A DNA stretch of 64,000 nucleotides from Aureispira sp. CCB-E (GCF_031326345.1 NZ_CP133671.1:7041501-7105500); one strand, 5' to 3'. Positions 25,310 to 36,793 are shown, counted from the stretch's first letter. Notes: a model not told the origin generated them from the letters alone. Program-made: numbers and translations.

Positions 25310-28300
25310 TTACTCTACTCGTATTTTTCTTGTAAAACTCGTATTATTACTGCTTACTCTGATAAAGTAAATTCCCGATACATAACGATTCATATCAAAA
25401 TCTATTTCATGGTAAGCATTGGATGTCATTGGTGCACTATACGACTCAACTATTTGCCCCAAAGCGGTTATAACTTCAATTTGATAACGATCATCTTTCG
25501 AAATTTGAAGGTATACCGTACTACTTCCTTCGTGCAATACTGTTGGGAACAGTTGCTTCACCAACGGTGCTTCTACTGTTAGCGACCTTACTTCTGTATA
25601 AGTAGATGTCCCATCAAAATCTACTTGTTTTAATCGGAAGTAATGCACTCCTGATATTAAATTAGGTACTTTATAATCATAATTTTGCGCTGTAGTCGTT
25701 GTTCCTGCTCCATTAACATATCCAATTTGATTAAATTCTGGTGCACCAGTACTAGGCAGTGCATGTTCCACTTCGTAACCTGCATTATTCAACTCACTTG
25801 ATGTTGCCCAATTTAACACACCTGTATTTTTACCTTCTAGTTTTGCCGTAAAATACAACAACTCTACAGGCAATGGATCATTCATCAAGAATTGATAATC
25901 CTCCACCTCTCCATTCGTACGTGCCCCTTGAAAGTCTACAGCTCCTAATGGATTGTCATCTAAACGAATTCGGATATTCACCAAGTTTGTTGCAACACTG
26001 GCTGGAGAAGTCACAACGACTGTTGTTGTAAATGGTCCTCCTGGCACCGCTACTGTTCCTGAATAAAAATCGTCATAAACACCATCTGCATTCCAATCAA
26101 TCCACATTCCATACGAAACATTATCTGCCACAACTGAATTTAAATCTAAATCTACATTATACACCGTTGAAGGCATCACCGTCCTTGGAAAAGCACCAGG
26201 TGTATTCGTTCCCAATTCCATTCCATCATCAAAACTATCACCATTCACGCCTAAAGCGTTGTTTTCAAAGTCGGTATTGGTTCCCAACCAAACATCTGTT
26301 GTTCCATCCAATACATTATCACTATTCGCATCTCTAATTGCTCGATGATACACTTCTCCATATATTGCTGGAGCATCTCCATAATCTTTATTGACATCTA
26401 GTATTGTAATGTAAACTGTTGCAGTATCACATACTTGAGGGCTTCCATTGTCACATACACTGTATACAAATTCATCGTTGCCACTAAAGTTAGGATTGGT
26501 TGGCGTATAACTATATGTTCCATCTGGATTTAAGGTCAAACTACCGTTGGTCGGACCTGTCACTAATGACACCCCACCAACTTGATTATCGCCCTCTACA
26601 TCCGTATCGTTTGTCAAAACATTATCATTTAATGTTGTTCCTTTGTCTACAAACTCTTCATCATCTATCGCATTGGTACTGTTGTACAATCTTGGCAAAA
26701 CGTCAATGGTTACCGTTGTTTGTTCGCAGGTGATGGGTGCTCCGTCATCACAAGCCGTGTAAATATATTCTACCACACCTATGAATCCAGCAACAGGATT
26801 AAATGTATACGTTCCATTCGCATTCTGAACCAAAGTTCCTGCATTTGTAACCGGATTTCCATTTTTGTCAATTCCTCCGATCGTGGTTAACGTACTTAAA
26901 CCTACAGTAGCATCAACAACGCCATCACCGTCTGTATCTGTTTGAATGTTTCCTGTTACCAAAATATTATCACCATCTGGGTCATTGTCATTTGATAACA
27001 CTTGACCATTTACTGCTATGTTATCATACGTTGTATTGACATCTGGTGCTAAAGCCAATTCTCCATTGTCTGTCGTTGGAGCAGGTTCTACATCAATAGT
27101 TACTTTGGCTTCTGTACAAGCTTGCGGTTGTCCATTGTCACAAATATCATATAAATAGGTCACCTCTCCAACAAAACCTGTCGTTGGTACAAAGGTATAT
27201 GTTCCATTCGCATTTTGAGTCAAGGTTCCTGCATTTGCATTGGGAGTACCATCTTCATTAATTCCACCAACTGTTGTTCCTACTCCCAACCCAATTACTG
27301 TTTCTGGAGTACCATCACCATTCGCATCAATCTCAACTCCTGTCAATGTTTGATTATCTTCTTCTTGATCGTAATCATTGGTTAAGACATTACCAACAAT
27401 GGTTACATTGGTTGGTGTTGTGTTAATATCATTGGTCGCATACGTTGTATTGCCCTCTCTCCAATCACGCTCAACTGTAATCTCATTTTTAGCATCTGGA
27501 TGAGAGTTTGGATTCAAACCAATATTAGTTGCATTGGTATTCGCTGTATTATTATCATAACCATCCAACAAGCCGTCACCATCTACATCAGCCGTACCAC
27601 CTGATAAGCCTGTATTCGCATTTGGACTATCGGCACCATTTACAACACCATCGCCATTGGTGTCGTGCCCTTCAATAACATCTGGAATACCATCATTATC
27701 AGTATCCAAATCTAGATAATCTGGATTATCTGCTGCACCATCTTGATTATTGGGTATAATACCAGAACCCGCCCCTCCAAATATCGCATCGTTGCTATCA
27801 TAAGCATCGTCTATCCCATCTCCATCCGTATCATTATTATCTGGCGCAATGTAAGCACTAGTTGCTTGCCCTTCTGTATTATCAACAATACCATCATTGT
27901 CCGCATCTATGTCCAAGAAGTTATAATTGTTATCACCATCTTGGTTGTCATTTGGATAGCTATTCGGTGCACCGTCACCATCCGTATCAGCTCCTGTTCG
28001 AGTAGTCGCATTCGCACTATTGGCTCCATTCGTATCGGTTCCTACTGCCAATGCATTGGTTGGATCACCATCAACCACATCATTAAAGCCATCTCCATCG
28101 GCATCGGCATAAGCATCTTCTTGACCATCTCTATTCGCATCTGTTCCGCCTGCTTCTTCGATATCCAAAATACCATCGTTGTCGGCATCCAAATCCAAAT
28201 GATTGTATACATTATCCCCATCCAAATCACCATTAGGCATACTATTGGGATTTCCATCACCATCAGTATCTGCACCCGTTAATAACAAGGCATCTGATGT

Positions 28301-31300
28301 ATTCGCTCCATTCGTATCGGTTCCTAATGCTAAAGCATTGGTTGGGTCACCGTCTACCACATCATTATAACCATCTCTATCATTATCTATATAACCATCC
28401 GCACGTCCATCGCCATTCGCATCGGTACCCCCTACTTCTACTACATCTGGAATGCCATCGTTATCCGCATCTAAATCTAATTGATCTAAAATACCATCAC
28501 CGTCAGTATCTCCTGTTGGGTAATCTTCTGGTGTACCATCTCCATTGGTATCTTCACCCGTCAACTGCAATGCATTTGATGTGTTCGCTCCATTCGTATC
28601 GGTTCCTACCGCTAAAGCATTGGTTGGGTCACCGTCTACCACATCGTTATAACCATCTCTATCATTATCTATATAACCATCCGCACGTCCATCACCATTC
28701 ACATCGGTTCCACCAGCTTCTACTACATCTGGAATGCCATCGTTATCCGCATCTAAATCTAGTTGATCTAAAATGCCATCTCTATCGGTATCTCCTTCAG
28801 GATAACTATCCGCACGCCCGTCCCCATTACCATCTGCTTCTGTCAGTTGTAGAGCGTCAGCACTATTTTCTGGTATGCCATCATTTCCTACATCGCCATC
28901 TACCACATCGTTATAACCGTCATTATCCACATCTACATAATTATCCACACGTCCATCACCATTTTCATCAGTACCTCCTGCTTCCACCACATCTGGAATG
29001 CCATCGTTATCCGCATCTAAATCTAAATGATCTAAAATACCATCTCTATCGGTATCATTATTGGGATAGCTATCAGGAATACCATCTGAATTGCCATCTG
29101 AATTGGTAATAATCAATACATCCACAAGATTTTCTGAAGTACCATCATTGCCAACATCCCCATCTACCACATCATTCCATCCATCTCCGTCAGTATCAGT
29201 ATAATTATCAATACGTCCATCACCATTGACATCGGTACCTCCTGCTTCTACAATATCTGGAATTCCATCATTATCCGCATCTAAGTCTAAATAATCAGGT
29301 AATAAATCTCCATCTGTATTTGTAACTGCTATGTCGTTTCCTGCTGATCCAACGCCTGGAATTTGATAATTTGCTTCTACATTTGATATACAAGAAGAAG
29401 CCGTTGCACAGAAATTAGGATCTACATCTGCGTCTGCCTGAAAATCAATCACAACAGTTCCATCGTTATTCCACAAATTCCAGTTTGCTTGAGAGATTAC
29501 AACGCTAAAATTCATTGGAGGGTTAGAACAATCTGCATAAGCACTATTATCTGAATTGGTTCTATTAAATGTACCCAAATTGACACCACCTTCTCCAGTT
29601 AATGTAAATTCAGCACCATTAAAACCATAAGCTCCAAATACAGAGAATGACAATGTAACATTACCTACCGCATCGGTTGTACCAGATGCAAATGAAATAG
29701 TATGTGCTGGTGAAACTACTGTCTGGCAATCATCTGCGGATGTATTGGTTACATTTGTAGTTCCAGCCACGCTTGAATCATACAAATCAATTAAACCATC
29801 ATTATCCGCATCGGTTGTGCCATCGACCAATCCATTTCCGTCCGTATCAACGCCTCCTGCCTCTACAATGTCAGAAATACCATCATTGTCAGAATCCAAA
29901 TCATACGAATTGATAACAGCATCCCCATCCGCATCAAAATTATCATTGACACCATCCATATTGGCATCTACAAATCCAGGAAAATCAGGATCCAAATAGT
30001 TTGGAATACCATCCCCATCAGCATCTAACAAAGGATCGGTTGGATGTTCAACTAAATCGGGTATACCATCATTATCATCGTCTATGTCTATATTGTCTGC
30101 AATACCATCTCCATCTTGATCACAGTCGGGTGTCGTTCTAGGAAAAGGAGCAGAAGATACATCATAAGACCAAAACCATGTATTAATTGTTCTAGCATTT
30201 CCAAAGTCATCACATAGGGCTGCTGTTGTAGAGCCTCTTCCTGCTGTTGGAGCGGGTATTGCAAATGTTGCACTACCATCCCAAGCATGTGCTGGACCAA
30301 AAACACCTTCTAGCATATTTGTTGTCGCAACTCCTGCCCCTGTTGTATTATGTGTTGCATTAACACTACAATTCCCCACATTTCCTAAATTTGTATCGTC
30401 CCAATATAGCTTTCTTGGTCCCAAAGCTGGGAAAAATGCTGTTACAGAAAAACCGTTTCCATTTAACTCTGCATCATGCATTGGAATGTTTGTTCGACCT
30501 CGAAATAATGTAGCAGTTACCAAGAAGTTAACATTCCCTGCAACTGGATTCCCTTGTCCATCTAAACCATCCCAACTTAAGACATGGTTGCCAGCTACCA
30601 AGTCATATAACTCTAAGACTCTATCTGAGGTGCCTGCTTGATAGCCGACAACACCATTTAAATCCAATAGGATAGCAACATCTCCTGGATCAGGAATAAA
30701 CAAAGGAATAAAATAATCTCCTGGGCAGCCATATACGTTACTAGGAATTGCTGGCGCATTGGAAGGCGGTGCCACTTTGAAAATATTGGTGTCTGGAATA
30801 GATAAAAAGATAGGATAACCTGTTGGCAAGGTTGGTGCATTGGCTCCTGTATAAGTAGATATTCTATCTGTCAAAAAGTTACCTCCGTTTGTAACTCCTG
30901 GTTTGTTCATTGCCAATACATAACGAAATGGTTGAAAACCAGGCTCAAAATTCATACGAACAACCGAACTATCCTCTGTATAAGCATAATAATCGCCTTC
31001 AAAAGAAAAATTGATCGCAGGAGTAAAATTAGCCGACAATGGATTGTAAGTAATAAATCCCCACTGTTGACAATTCAAACGACCTCTATAAGTTGTATTG
31101 TTTGTTTCACCTACTGTAAAATCAAAAAATGGAAAGAAAATTTCATCATTAGACGCACTTACTCCTGCGTCATTACTTCTATATAGCTCTATTACATAAT
31201 CCCCGTTTTGGGTCGGGTTGAATAGAATGGGGGTATACCCCGTAGGGTTCAAACCTCCAATATTAGGTCCAGCAACTGCCTGAGCATAGTTAGGAATAAA

Positions 31301-31672
31301 CCCAGTACCTGCTGTTGGAATAGGAGTTGCGGGAACTACCTCCGCACCTGTCGGGTCTAAAATACGATAAAAACCATTGGTTGACGGTCCAGCACCACCT
31401 ACCCGTTGAAAAGGGTTTAATCCAAAGTAAATGTTTTCGATCGTGTGATTTAAAATAGATATTTTCAATCTATTATCGGCAGGAGCCGCTCGATAGGTTC
31501 CTATTGTAAGATTGGGACTAACGACTAGAGCCGTTCCGTTTCCTGCGTTGGGCATTACTTGAGCAGTACCTTCTGCATTTAGTTGCGTTGTTCCTAAAAG
31601 GAATAGGGATATTACCCATAACAATTCAAGGCATCTACAATGCCTTTGAACAAAGTGTAATTGTGTTTGCAT
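25310..31672 (-). CDS. Giant secreted adhesin-like protein with TSP3 calcium-binding repeats, Ig-like and GEVED domains, T9SS signal
   Basis: The 2,120-residue protein has a signal peptide (hydrophobic [17 protein letters not shown]). After an N-terminal beta-rich region come thrombospondin-type-3 repeats with DxDxDGxxD calcium loops, in two blocks (about 510-630 and 790-1370). The second block contains five near-identical 88-94-residue units ([18 protein letters not shown]). Three Ig-like tandem domains follow (about 1410-1760; [38 protein letters not shown]). A GEVED domain ([20 protein letters not shown]) lies at about 1770-1930. The C-terminus ends in a T9SS type A signal ([13 protein letters not shown]). 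Strong calcium binding, stiff rod architecture and an adhesive surface role are inferred. It is monocistronic. Confidence 0.9.
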   Translation of the reverse strand: MQTQLHFVQRHCRCLELLWVISLFLLGTTQLNAEGTAQVMPNAGNGTALVVSPNLTIGTYRAAPADNRLKISILNHTIENIYFGLNPFQRVGGAGPSTNGFYRILDPTGAEVVPATPIPTAGTGFIPNYAQAVAGPNIGGLNPTGYTPILFNPTQNGDYVIELYRSNDAGVSASNDEIFFPFFDFTVGETNNTTYRGRLNCQQWGFITYNPLSANFTPAINFSFEGDYYAYTEDSSVVRMNFEPGFQPFRYVLAMNKPGVTNGGNFLTDRISTYTGANAPTLPTGYPIFLSIPDTNIFKVAPPSNAPAIPSNVYGCPGDYFIPLFIPDPGDVAILLDLNGVVGYQAGTSDRVLELYDLVAGNHVLSWDGLDGQGNPVAGNVNFLVTATLFRGRTNIPMHDAELNGNGFSVTAFFPALGPRKLYWDDTNLGNVGNCSVNATHNTTGAGVATTNMLEGVFGPAHAWDGSATFAIPAPTAGRGSTTAALCDDFGNARTINTWFWSYDVSSAPFPRTTPDCDQDGDGIADNIDIDDDNDGIPDLVEHPTDPLLDADGDGIPNYLDPDFPGFVDANMDGVNDNFDADGDAVINSYDLDSDNDGISDIVEAGGVDTDGNGLVDGTTDADNDGLIDLYDSSVAGTTNVTNTSADDCQTVVSPAHTISFASGTTDAVGNVTLSFSVFGAYGFNGAEFTLTGEGGVNLGTFNRTNSDNSAYADCSNPPMNFSVVISQANWNLWNNDGTVVIDFQADADVDPNFCATASSCISNVEANYQIPGVGSAGNDIAVTNTDGDLLPDYLDLDADNDGIPDIVEAGGTDVNGDGRIDNYTDTDGDGWNDVVDGDVGNDGTSENLVDVLIITNSDGNSDGIPDSYPNNDTDRDGILDHLDLDADNDGIPDVVEAGGTDENGDGRVDNYVDVDNDGYNDVVDGDVGNDGIPENSADALQLTEADGNGDGRADSYPEGDTDRDGILDQLDLDADNDGIPDVVEAGGTDVNGDGRADGYIDNDRDGYNDVVDGDPTNALAVGTDTNGANTSNALQLTGEDTNGDGTPEDYPTGDTDGDGILDQLDLDADNDGIPDVVEVGGTDANGDGRADGYIDNDRDGYNDVVDGDPTNALALGTDTNGANTSDALLLTGADTDGDGNPNSMPNGDLDGDNVYNHLDLDADNDGILDIEEAGGTDANRDGQEDAYADADGDGFNDVVDGDPTNALAVGTDTNGANSANATTRTGADTDGDGAPNSYPNDNQDGDNNYNFLDIDADNDGIVDNTEGQATSAYIAPDNNDTDGDGIDDAYDSNDAIFGGAGSGIIPNNQDGAADNPDYLDLDTDNDGIPDVIEGHDTNGDGVVNGADSPNANTGLSGGTADVDGDGLLDGYDNNTANTNATNIGLNPNSHPDAKNEITVERDWREGNTTYATNDINTTPTNVTIVGNVLTNDYDQEEDNQTLTGVEIDANGDGTPETVIGLGVGTTVGGINEDGTPNANAGTLTQNANGTYTFVPTTGFVGEVTYLYDICDNGQPQACTEAKVTIDVEPAPTTDNGELALAPDVNTTYDNIAVNGQVLSNDNDPDGDNILVTGNIQTDTDGDGVVDATVGLSTLTTIGGIDKNGNPVTNAGTLVQNANGTYTFNPVAGFIGVVEYIYTACDDGAPITCEQTTVTIDVLPRLYNSTNAIDDEEFVDKGTTLNDNVLTNDTDVEGDNQVGGVSLVTGPTNGSLTLNPDGTYSYTPTNPNFSGNDEFVYSVCDNGSPQVCDTATVYITILDVNKDYGDAPAIYGEVYHRAIRDANSDNVLDGTTDVWLGTNTDFENNALGVNGDSFDDGMELGTNTPGAFPRTVMPSTVYNVDLDLNSVVADNVSYGMWIDWNADGVYDDFYSGTVAVPGGPFTTTVVVTSPASVATNLVNIRIRLDDNPLGAVDFQGARTNGEVEDYQFLMNDPLPVELLYFTAKLEGKNTGVLNWATSSELNNAGYEVEHALPSTGAPEFNQIGYVNGAGTTTTAQNYDYKVPNLISGVHYFRLKQVDFDGTSTYTEVRSLTVEAPLVKQLFPTVLHEGSSTVYLQISKDDRYQIEVITALGQIVESYSAPMTSNAYHEIDFDMNRYVSGIYFIRVSSNNTSFTRKIRVE
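27890..29290 (-). repeat. In-gene tandem repeat, five units of 264-282 bp
   Basis: Copies of the segment encoding LDADNDGI recur at about 29270, 29008, 28744, 28463, 28180 and 27898. The spacing is 264 bp for the first units and 282 bp for the later ones, which gain six residues ([14 protein letters not shown]). Units 3 and 4 are the most alike, pointing to recent duplication or gene conversion. Confidence 0.8.
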
Positions 31673-32312
31673 AGTGTTTTTTTTTCAGCGCATTAAACTT
31701 TTTGAAACGCAATACAATTAGTGACGTTGTATTAGCTATTTAAGAAGTGAAACACATCCATCTAAATAAAATATTTTAGTGATAATATTCCAATTAGACT
31801 ATTTGGTAAAATGTATTTGGTTGATTTATTGTATTATTTATTATAATATGATTTTGATATAATCTTTAACGATAGTTTTGCAGCACAAAACTATTTTTTT
31901 TAGTAAAGCTGAGAGGATCGATTCTTGCCATTATGAGTTTTTTTTGTGCATTTTTGTGCCAAAATCTCAAAAAAAGCGACTTTTTTGAACTATAAATAGC
32001 AATTATTGGAGTAGTGTTCTCAAATAGAAGTTCGCTATGCTACTATGTTTATGTTATTGTTTTAACGAACAATTACTCTAAAATTTAGGTCATAAAATTG
32101 CAAGAAAGTTTTTTTTATTACAACTGCAACTTATTCTTTTTTACAAAACTTACAAAACACTGACATTCAAAATATTAACTAAAAAGTTAAAAAAATAAAT
32201 TGGCATAAAAATATTCAATAAAAACATATATTTATATTGATATTCAATATTTTATCTTTGCCCGAAAAATAGGGCTTATTTCTATTTCTCGTCTTAACAA
32301 AAGATAATTGCC
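31673..32312. other. AT-rich intergenic region
   Basis: No ORF is visible. It holds a plus-strand terminator (31872-31902) with no plus-strand gene before it, and a plus-strand TATCTTTG box (32253-32260) followed at once by a GCCC/GGGC mini-hairpin (32259-32274) with no plus-strand gene after it. Confidence 0.6.
31872..31902 (+). terminator. Orphan intrinsic terminator
   Basis: A perfect 9-bp stem (31872-31880 with 31886-31894, 5-base loop) is followed by eight T. The only genes nearby are on the other strand. Confidence 0.7.
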
Positions 32313-32900
32313 TTACTTTTCTGATACTCTTTTCTTTATCCGTGACAAGGAAACTGGTGTTATTCCTAAATATGAAGCGATTTGTTTTTGTGGTACTCTC
32401 TCTAATAAATCTGGATGTTCTTTCTTCAGTTTTAGAAATCGCACTTCAGGCTTTTCATTAATATTGTCCCATATTTTGTGCAGTGAGTTAATTAATTTGC
32501 CTTTCAAAATATGATTGTAGGCTCTTAGTAAATTAATATTGTCAAAAACCAATGCATCTACTTTTTTAATGTCAACTTGTATCAACGTTGTTTCCTCCAA
32601 TGCTTGTATACATAACCTAGACGGCTCTCCTAATAATGTCGAGTACCAGTTTCCTGATAGATCATTTTCTTTATAAAAATTAATAATAATCTCCTCCCCA
32701 CCTTCGTCCAAATAATACGTTTTTAGCAAACCATTCAAGACCAAAAAAACATTTGTATTAACTTCTTCAAATTTCACAAAAAACTCGTTAACATCTAGCA
32801 CTTTAAAATGTACTAAATTCAGCATCTGTTCAACATCCTTATCTTTTAAGTAGGGGTATTTTTGTCGATAGTGATTAATGACTTCAAAAGATACTTCCAT
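32313..32900 (-). CDS. Crp/Fnr-family transcriptional regulator
   Basis: The 195-residue protein has an N-terminal cyclic-nucleotide-binding-type beta-barrel (about 20-130; NVFLVLNGLLKTYYLDEGGEE, read as strand-turn-strand). A dimer helix follows, then a C-terminal winged helix-turn-helix with recognition region PQKQIASYLGITPVSLSRIKKR. Such short Crp-like regulators are common in Bacteroidota, and their ligand is usually unknown. It lacks the RxxS phosphate-binding cassette typical of cAMP-binding CRP, so cAMP binding is not implied. It is monocistronic with a TATTTTTG box upstream. Confidence 0.9.
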   Translation of the reverse strand: MEVSFEVINHYRQKYPYLKDKDVEQMLNLVHFKVLDVNEFFVKFEEVNTNVFLVLNGLLKTYYLDEGGEEIIINFYKENDLSGNWYSTLLGEPSRLCIQALEETTLIQVDIKKVDALVFDNINLLRAYNHILKGKLINSLHKIWDNINEKPEVRFLKLKKEHPDLLERVPQKQIASYLGITPVSLSRIKKRVSEK

Positions 32901-33387
32901 AAAATATTTTTTAGTTTTAAAGAGTGATCGAAGCGAATGGGCAACAAAACTTCTGTTTAAGTGAATCCAAAAATAGGGGAATCCGAAAATAAAAACTACT
33001 CTATGTTATAAAAAGCAATATTCTTGTTCTGAAATATTTGTCTAAGTAGTTCAAACGTTAGTATTTCACTTTAAGCAAGATAGGACACGCTCTAGATACC
33101 GCTATCTCTATTGAGTTAGACCATGTGTTCATTTAAAAACAGTGTTAAAGTCGACAATTTATATCTCTTACTTAAACAATTAAGGTTATTTTAGGCTAAA
33201 ATAATACCTCAAAATAGTCTTTTTTATTGAAGTTCCTCCATAAGGGGCTAAAAATCCAAACGACACTATTCTATACCCAACTCACTCTTAATCAAACATA
33301 TTACTACAACAAGCACTCTATTAATCAACAAAATATTCAACATTCATCTGTCTCTTTCGAAGACTGTTTATCAAAAAGTAATCATAT
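32901..33387. other. Intergenic region between divergent genes
   Basis: Apart from the -7 box listed and a small AGATA-CCGC-TATCT hairpin near 33097, nothing recognisable is present. Confidence 0.6.
32968..32975 (-). promoter_or_regulatory. -7 promoter box of the Crp/Fnr-type regulator
   Basis: TATTTTTG on the minus strand lies 67 bases before the ATG. The -33 element is not recognisable. Confidence 0.4.
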
Positions 33388-33927
33388 ATGAAGTCTTTAC
33401 TTGTATTTCTAGTCATCTGCTGTATTCAACACCTTAGCATTGCACAAAACGACTATATTATAGACATTAATGATAGAAAAATATATGGCAAGGTAATTCT
33501 ATCTACTCCTGCTATAAATTCTAGCCAAATTAGCTTTAAAGATCAATCTGGTACGGTCAAAAAGTACCGCCCAGATGAAATCAAAGAATGGTCGATTGGA
33601 AACGCTACTTACCAAACCAAATTTTATGCAATCAATGAACGCAAAGGATATTCTGTTTTTATGTTGCGCCTAACCCCTCCTACAGGCAAATGCCATTTAT
33701 ACGAGTATTATAATACATCGGGAGATATGGGATATACGCAAACTTTCTTAGAAAAAGATAGAGCATTAACCGAAGTTGATTATCCTAGATTTAGAAAACA
33801 ATTAGCAGAATATTTCAAAGAAAATAAAGAGTTGGCAGAAGATATTGCTAACAAAAAATACAAAAAGAAAGATTTATTAAAAATTATTGAGGTTTATAAC
33901 GAGTGGCGGGAGTTCTTGTGGAAGTAG
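33388..33927 (+). CDS. Secreted protein of unknown function
   Basis: The 179-residue protein has a clean signal peptide (MKSLLVFLVICCIQHLSIAQ). The mature part starts with a beta-rich module (DYIIDINDRKIYGKVIL, then SQISFKDQSGTVKKYRPDEI) that resembles small periplasmic Bacteroidota domains in which a 'KYxPxEI' turn follows a beta-hairpin. It ends with a Lys/Glu-rich helix. I cannot name a family or a role. It is monocistronic, upstream of prs. Confidence 0.75.
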   Translation: MKSLLVFLVICCIQHLSIAQNDYIIDINDRKIYGKVILSTPAINSSQISFKDQSGTVKKYRPDEIKEWSIGNATYQTKFYAINERKGYSVFMLRLTPPTGKCHLYEYYNTSGDMGYTQTFLEKDRALTEVDYPRFRKQLAEYFKENKELAEDIANKKYKKKDLLKIIEVYNEWREFLWK

Positions 33928-34124
33928 TTCTTTTTTACACTGCTGCTTTTAATTGTGCTGCCATTTATCCATAAAATGGCAAATCATCTTAGATATTTTC
34001 ACCAAATGGAACAACACACAAGCCTTTTACTAAGCAACTTATTATCAAATCATTAAAAACAAATCATAGCTACCTGTATCATAAAAAGACTAAAAAATTG
34101 TTTTTGTTCAAAAGCGAGTGATTA

Positions 34125-34156
34125 TTTGTGCAGCCAATTAAATCTAACTACCTTTG
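34125..34156 (+). promoter_or_regulatory. Promoter of prs
   Basis: TTTG (34125-34128), a 20-base spacer and TACCTTTG (34149-34156) match the Bacteroidota -33/-7 consensus well. It implies that the in-frame ATG at 34154 lies upstream of transcription start, so the ATG at 34202 is used. Confidence 0.7.
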
Positions 34157-34201
34157 TGGCAACTTTTGGACTATTATTCTAACAAGCACAGCACAATAAT
34201 C

Positions 34202-35155
34202 ATGATCGAAACAATTCTTTTTTCTGGAACGGGTACCCGTTATCTCTCTGAAAAAATCGCAGACTATTACGGACAAAGCTTAGGTAAGGTTGTCTTACAA
34301 CGTTTTAGTGATGGCGAAATGCAAACTAACATTAAGGAATCGGTACGAGGTAAATACGTATTTTTTATCCAATCAACATTTGCTCCATCTGATAATATCA
34401 TGGAGTTGTTGTTAATGATTGATGCTGCAAAAAGAGCTTCTGCTGGTTATATTACAGCGGTCATTCCTTATTTTGGTTATGCACGCCAAGATCGCAAAGA
34501 TAGACCCCGAGTAGCAATTGGAGCTAAATTATTGGCCAATCTGTTGATTGCAGCAGGAGCAGACCGAATTATGACCATGGACTTGCATGCCGACCAAATC
34601 CAAGGTTTCTTCGACATCCCTGTGGATCATCTAAAAAGTGAAGCAATCTTCTTCAATCACTTAGAAAAAGAAGATACTAGTAATGTTATCTTTGCTTCTC
34701 CTGATGTGGGTAGTACCAAGCGAGCTAGAGCTTATGCACAACATTTTGGTACAGGGCTTGTTATTTGTGACAAGTATCGCAAAAAAGCAAACGAAGTAGC
34801 AGAAATGACTGTTATTGGAGATGTTACAGGAAAAGATGTCATTTTGGTAGACGACATCGTTGATACAGCAGGGACGCTATGCCGCGCTGCTCAAATTTTA
34901 ATCAAAGAAGGCGCAAAAAGTGTTCGTGCATTTTGTACGCACCCTGTTCTATCTGGACCAGCTTACAAACGTATCGAAGAGTCTGAGTTGACAGAAATGG
35001 TTGTAACAGATACCATTCCTTTGAAGCAGGCTTGCTCTAAAATAAAAGTAGTTCCGGCTGCTAAATTATTCTCTAGAGCTATTAGAAATGTACACGAATA
35101 TCGTTCTATTTCTGCTTTGTTTGTCGAGAAAGACAAAAGCAGTTTAGTCAAGTAA
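34202..35155 (+). CDS. prs: Ribose-phosphate pyrophosphokinase
   Basis: The 317-residue enzyme makes 5-phosphoribosyl-1-pyrophosphate from ribose-5-phosphate and ATP for purine, pyrimidine, His, Trp and NAD synthesis. Motifs: FSDGEMQTNIKESVRG near the N-terminus, the ATP-flexible-loop region YARQDRKDRPR, DLHADQIQGFFDIPVDHL, and the PRPP loop VILVDDIVDTAGTL. Length is standard. The frame is open 16 codons upstream, but the promoter box lies within that stretch, fixing the start at 34202. A strong terminator follows. Confidence 0.96.
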   Translation: MIETILFSGTGTRYLSEKIADYYGQSLGKVVLQRFSDGEMQTNIKESVRGKYVFFIQSTFAPSDNIMELLLMIDAAKRASAGYITAVIPYFGYARQDRKDRPRVAIGAKLLANLLIAAGADRIMTMDLHADQIQGFFDIPVDHLKSEAIFFNHLEKEDTSNVIFASPDVGSTKRARAYAQHFGTGLVICDKYRKKANEVAEMTVIGDVTGKDVILVDDIVDTAGTLCRAAQILIKEGAKSVRAFCTHPVLSGPAYKRIEESELTEMVVTDTIPLKQACSKIKVVPAAKLFSRAIRNVHEYRSISALFVEKDKSSLVK

Positions 35156-35269
35156 ATCCATAACAAATCCAAACGAGTGGTCTCACTTTATTCTGATGAT
35201 GCTATCGTAGAGTAGTATTATAATGAACAAAAACTTGAGACAATTGCATTTGATGGTTACATAAAATAG

Positions 35270-35306
35270 AAACGTCTAGCAGGTAGGGATTGCTAGACGT
35301 TTTTCT
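35270..35306 (+). terminator. Intrinsic terminator of prs
   Basis: AAACGTCTAGCA (35270-35281) pairs perfectly with 35291-35302 (12 bp, 9-base loop), followed by TTTTC. Confidence 0.8.
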
Positions 35307-35452
35307 TTTCTAAAAAAGAACCGAATTAATTTTACTAACTATGGGTTTTCTGCTATGAGTAATTCATTTTTATTACACCAATAATTAGACCAAGATACAT
35401 TTTCTAAAAATTTTAACATCTATAGAGATGTATCGTAAGAAGAATGCTTTTC

Positions 35453-36220
35453 CTACCCCACAAAATAAGTATGCAACTCAAACATTTGCACAATTGCAAC
35501 TATCAACATAACAATAAGCAAATACCGCACAAAGCCATTTGACTTAGGGTAAGTAGTTGCAAATTTGGCGGCTAGATAAGCACCGATTCCTTGCCCTATT
35601 GCCAAAACGGTTCCGATCTCCCAATCAATTTTATTTTCTACGGCAAAGATGGCAATACAAGCTATTGTATACAAAGCTATAGCTGCTAGTTTAATCCCGT
35701 TGGCATCCACCAAACTATACCGTCCTGCCAAAGCTAAAAAGACAACTAAAAAAACACCTGTCCCTACTTGTATAAAACCTGCATAAAATCCCATTAATAT
35801 AAAGATAGGAATCATCCATTTGTTCATCTTGTGGCTATGATCTGTTGAACGAATCCATTTTTTTGGATTCGCTAATACTAAAACCAACATTACCAAGAGC
35901 AGGTACTTAAAAATATCTTTAAAAGCATCGTTGTCAATATATTTGGCTGCCAGTACGGCCCCTCCGAGTGCTCCTACAAATATTGAAAGGATAATCCACC
36001 AGCTTTTCTTGACATTCAGATGTCCATTTTTATAAAAAGTCGGCAAAGCCATCAAAGCCATTGCCATAATGCCGATTCGATTCGTTCCATTGGCTATATC
36101 TGCGTCTAAACCGACTATTTGAATCAAAACATACAGGGTCAATACTGACCCTAAACCTGCTAGAGTAGCGACAAAACCTGCAAAAGCACCACATAAAACA
36201 ATCCACGCATATAATTCCAT
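35453..36220 (-). CDS. TauE/SafE-family membrane permease
   Basis: This 255-residue protein has about eight TM helices in two related halves, typical of the TauE/SafE (4-toluene sulfonate uptake/sulfite exporter) family. The N-terminal half has GAFAGFVATLAGLGSVL and NGTNRIGIM. The C-terminal half repeats the theme with GFYAGFIQVGTGVFLVV and DANGIKLAAI. Substrates in the family are mostly small sulfur-containing anions; none can be assigned here. ATG codons at 36220 and 36229 are both possible; the former starts right at the first helix. It lies 67 bases after mce on the same strand and is probably co-transcribed. Confidence 0.88.
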   Translation of the reverse strand: MELYAWIVLCGAFAGFVATLAGLGSVLTLYVLIQIVGLDADIANGTNRIGIMAMALMALPTFYKNGHLNVKKSWWIILSIFVGALGGAVLAAKYIDNDAFKDIFKYLLLVMLVLVLANPKKWIRSTDHSHKMNKWMIPIFILMGFYAGFIQVGTGVFLVVFLALAGRYSLVDANGIKLAAIALYTIACIAIFAVENKIDWEIGTVLAIGQGIGAYLAAKFATTYPKSNGFVRYLLIVMLIVAIVQMFELHTYFVG

Positions 36221-36287
36221 ACAAAGCATTTTATTCAATGAGAATTACTTAAATTGCCCATTTGAGACCACTCAATAATGAAGTTGA

Positions 36288-36686
36288 TTAACGTATTTCT
36301 TGACACAACTCCACCAAAACACCATTGGTTGTTTTAGGGTGCAAAAAGCAAACGAGTTTGTTATCTGCTCCTTTTTTAGGCTCAGGATTAAGAATCGTAA
36401 AGCCTTCCGCTGCCAAACGTTTCATTTCGGCATGAATATCGTCAACTTCAAAGGCAATGTGATGAATTCCTTCTCCTCTCTTTTCGATAAATTTTGCAAT
36501 AGGACTATCTTCTCTTGTTGCTTCTAATAGTTCTATTTTAGTCTCTCCGCACTGAAAGAAAGAAGTAGCAACTCCTTCTGATTCCACCGCTTCTACTTTG
36601 TAATGCGCTTCGCCAAATAATTTAGCAAATAAAGCATTGCTAGTACTTAAGTCTTTTATTGCGATACCAATATGTTCTACTTTCAT
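36288..36686 (-). CDS. mce: Methylmalonyl-CoA epimerase
   Basis: The 132-residue glyoxalase-fold protein interconverts (R)- and (S)-methylmalonyl-CoA in propionate/succinyl-CoA metabolism. The two beta-alpha-beta-beta-beta halves are clear. Metal-binding residues can be seen at His5 (VEHIGIAI), in GIHHIAFEV (His75/His76) and in the C-terminal strand VLVELCQE (Glu127). IELLEATREDSPIAKFI is typical of the family. It is the first gene of a likely two-gene operon with the TauE-type permease, with a TATATTTG promoter upstream. Confidence 0.93.
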   Translation of the reverse strand: MKVEHIGIAIKDLSTSNALFAKLFGEAHYKVEAVESEGVATSFFQCGETKIELLEATREDSPIAKFIEKRGEGIHHIAFEVDDIHAEMKRLAAEGFTILNPEPKKGADNKLVCFLHPKTTNGVLVELCQEIR

Positions 36687-36758
36687 TTTTTTAGCTTTTT
36701 TGATAATAACCTTCTAGAGTTTAAATAAGTTGTCAAAAGTTGTCTCTTTTTTTGTCTG

Positions 36759-36793
36759 CAAATATAAACAAGTCAAGAACATTTTTAGCCAAA
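36759..36793 (-). promoter_or_regulatory. Promoter of mce
   Basis: On the minus strand TTTG (36790-36793), a 23-base spacer and TATATTTG (36759-36766) resemble the Bacteroidota promoter. The spacer is slightly long. Confidence 0.5.

Noticed and set aside
28297-29109. A long plus-strand frame (270 codons) rich in His, Tyr and Leu
   Set aside because: It is the antisense shadow of the periodic TSP3 repeats; the repeated Asp codons keep the opposite frame open.
27890-29290. CRISPR array
   Set aside because: The units are 264-282 bp, coding and in frame, without the short repeats and unique spacers of a CRISPR array. No cas genes are visible.
34154-34201. Upstream start for prs
   Set aside because: The ATG at 34154 overlaps the TACCTTTG promoter box and adds residues absent from the family.
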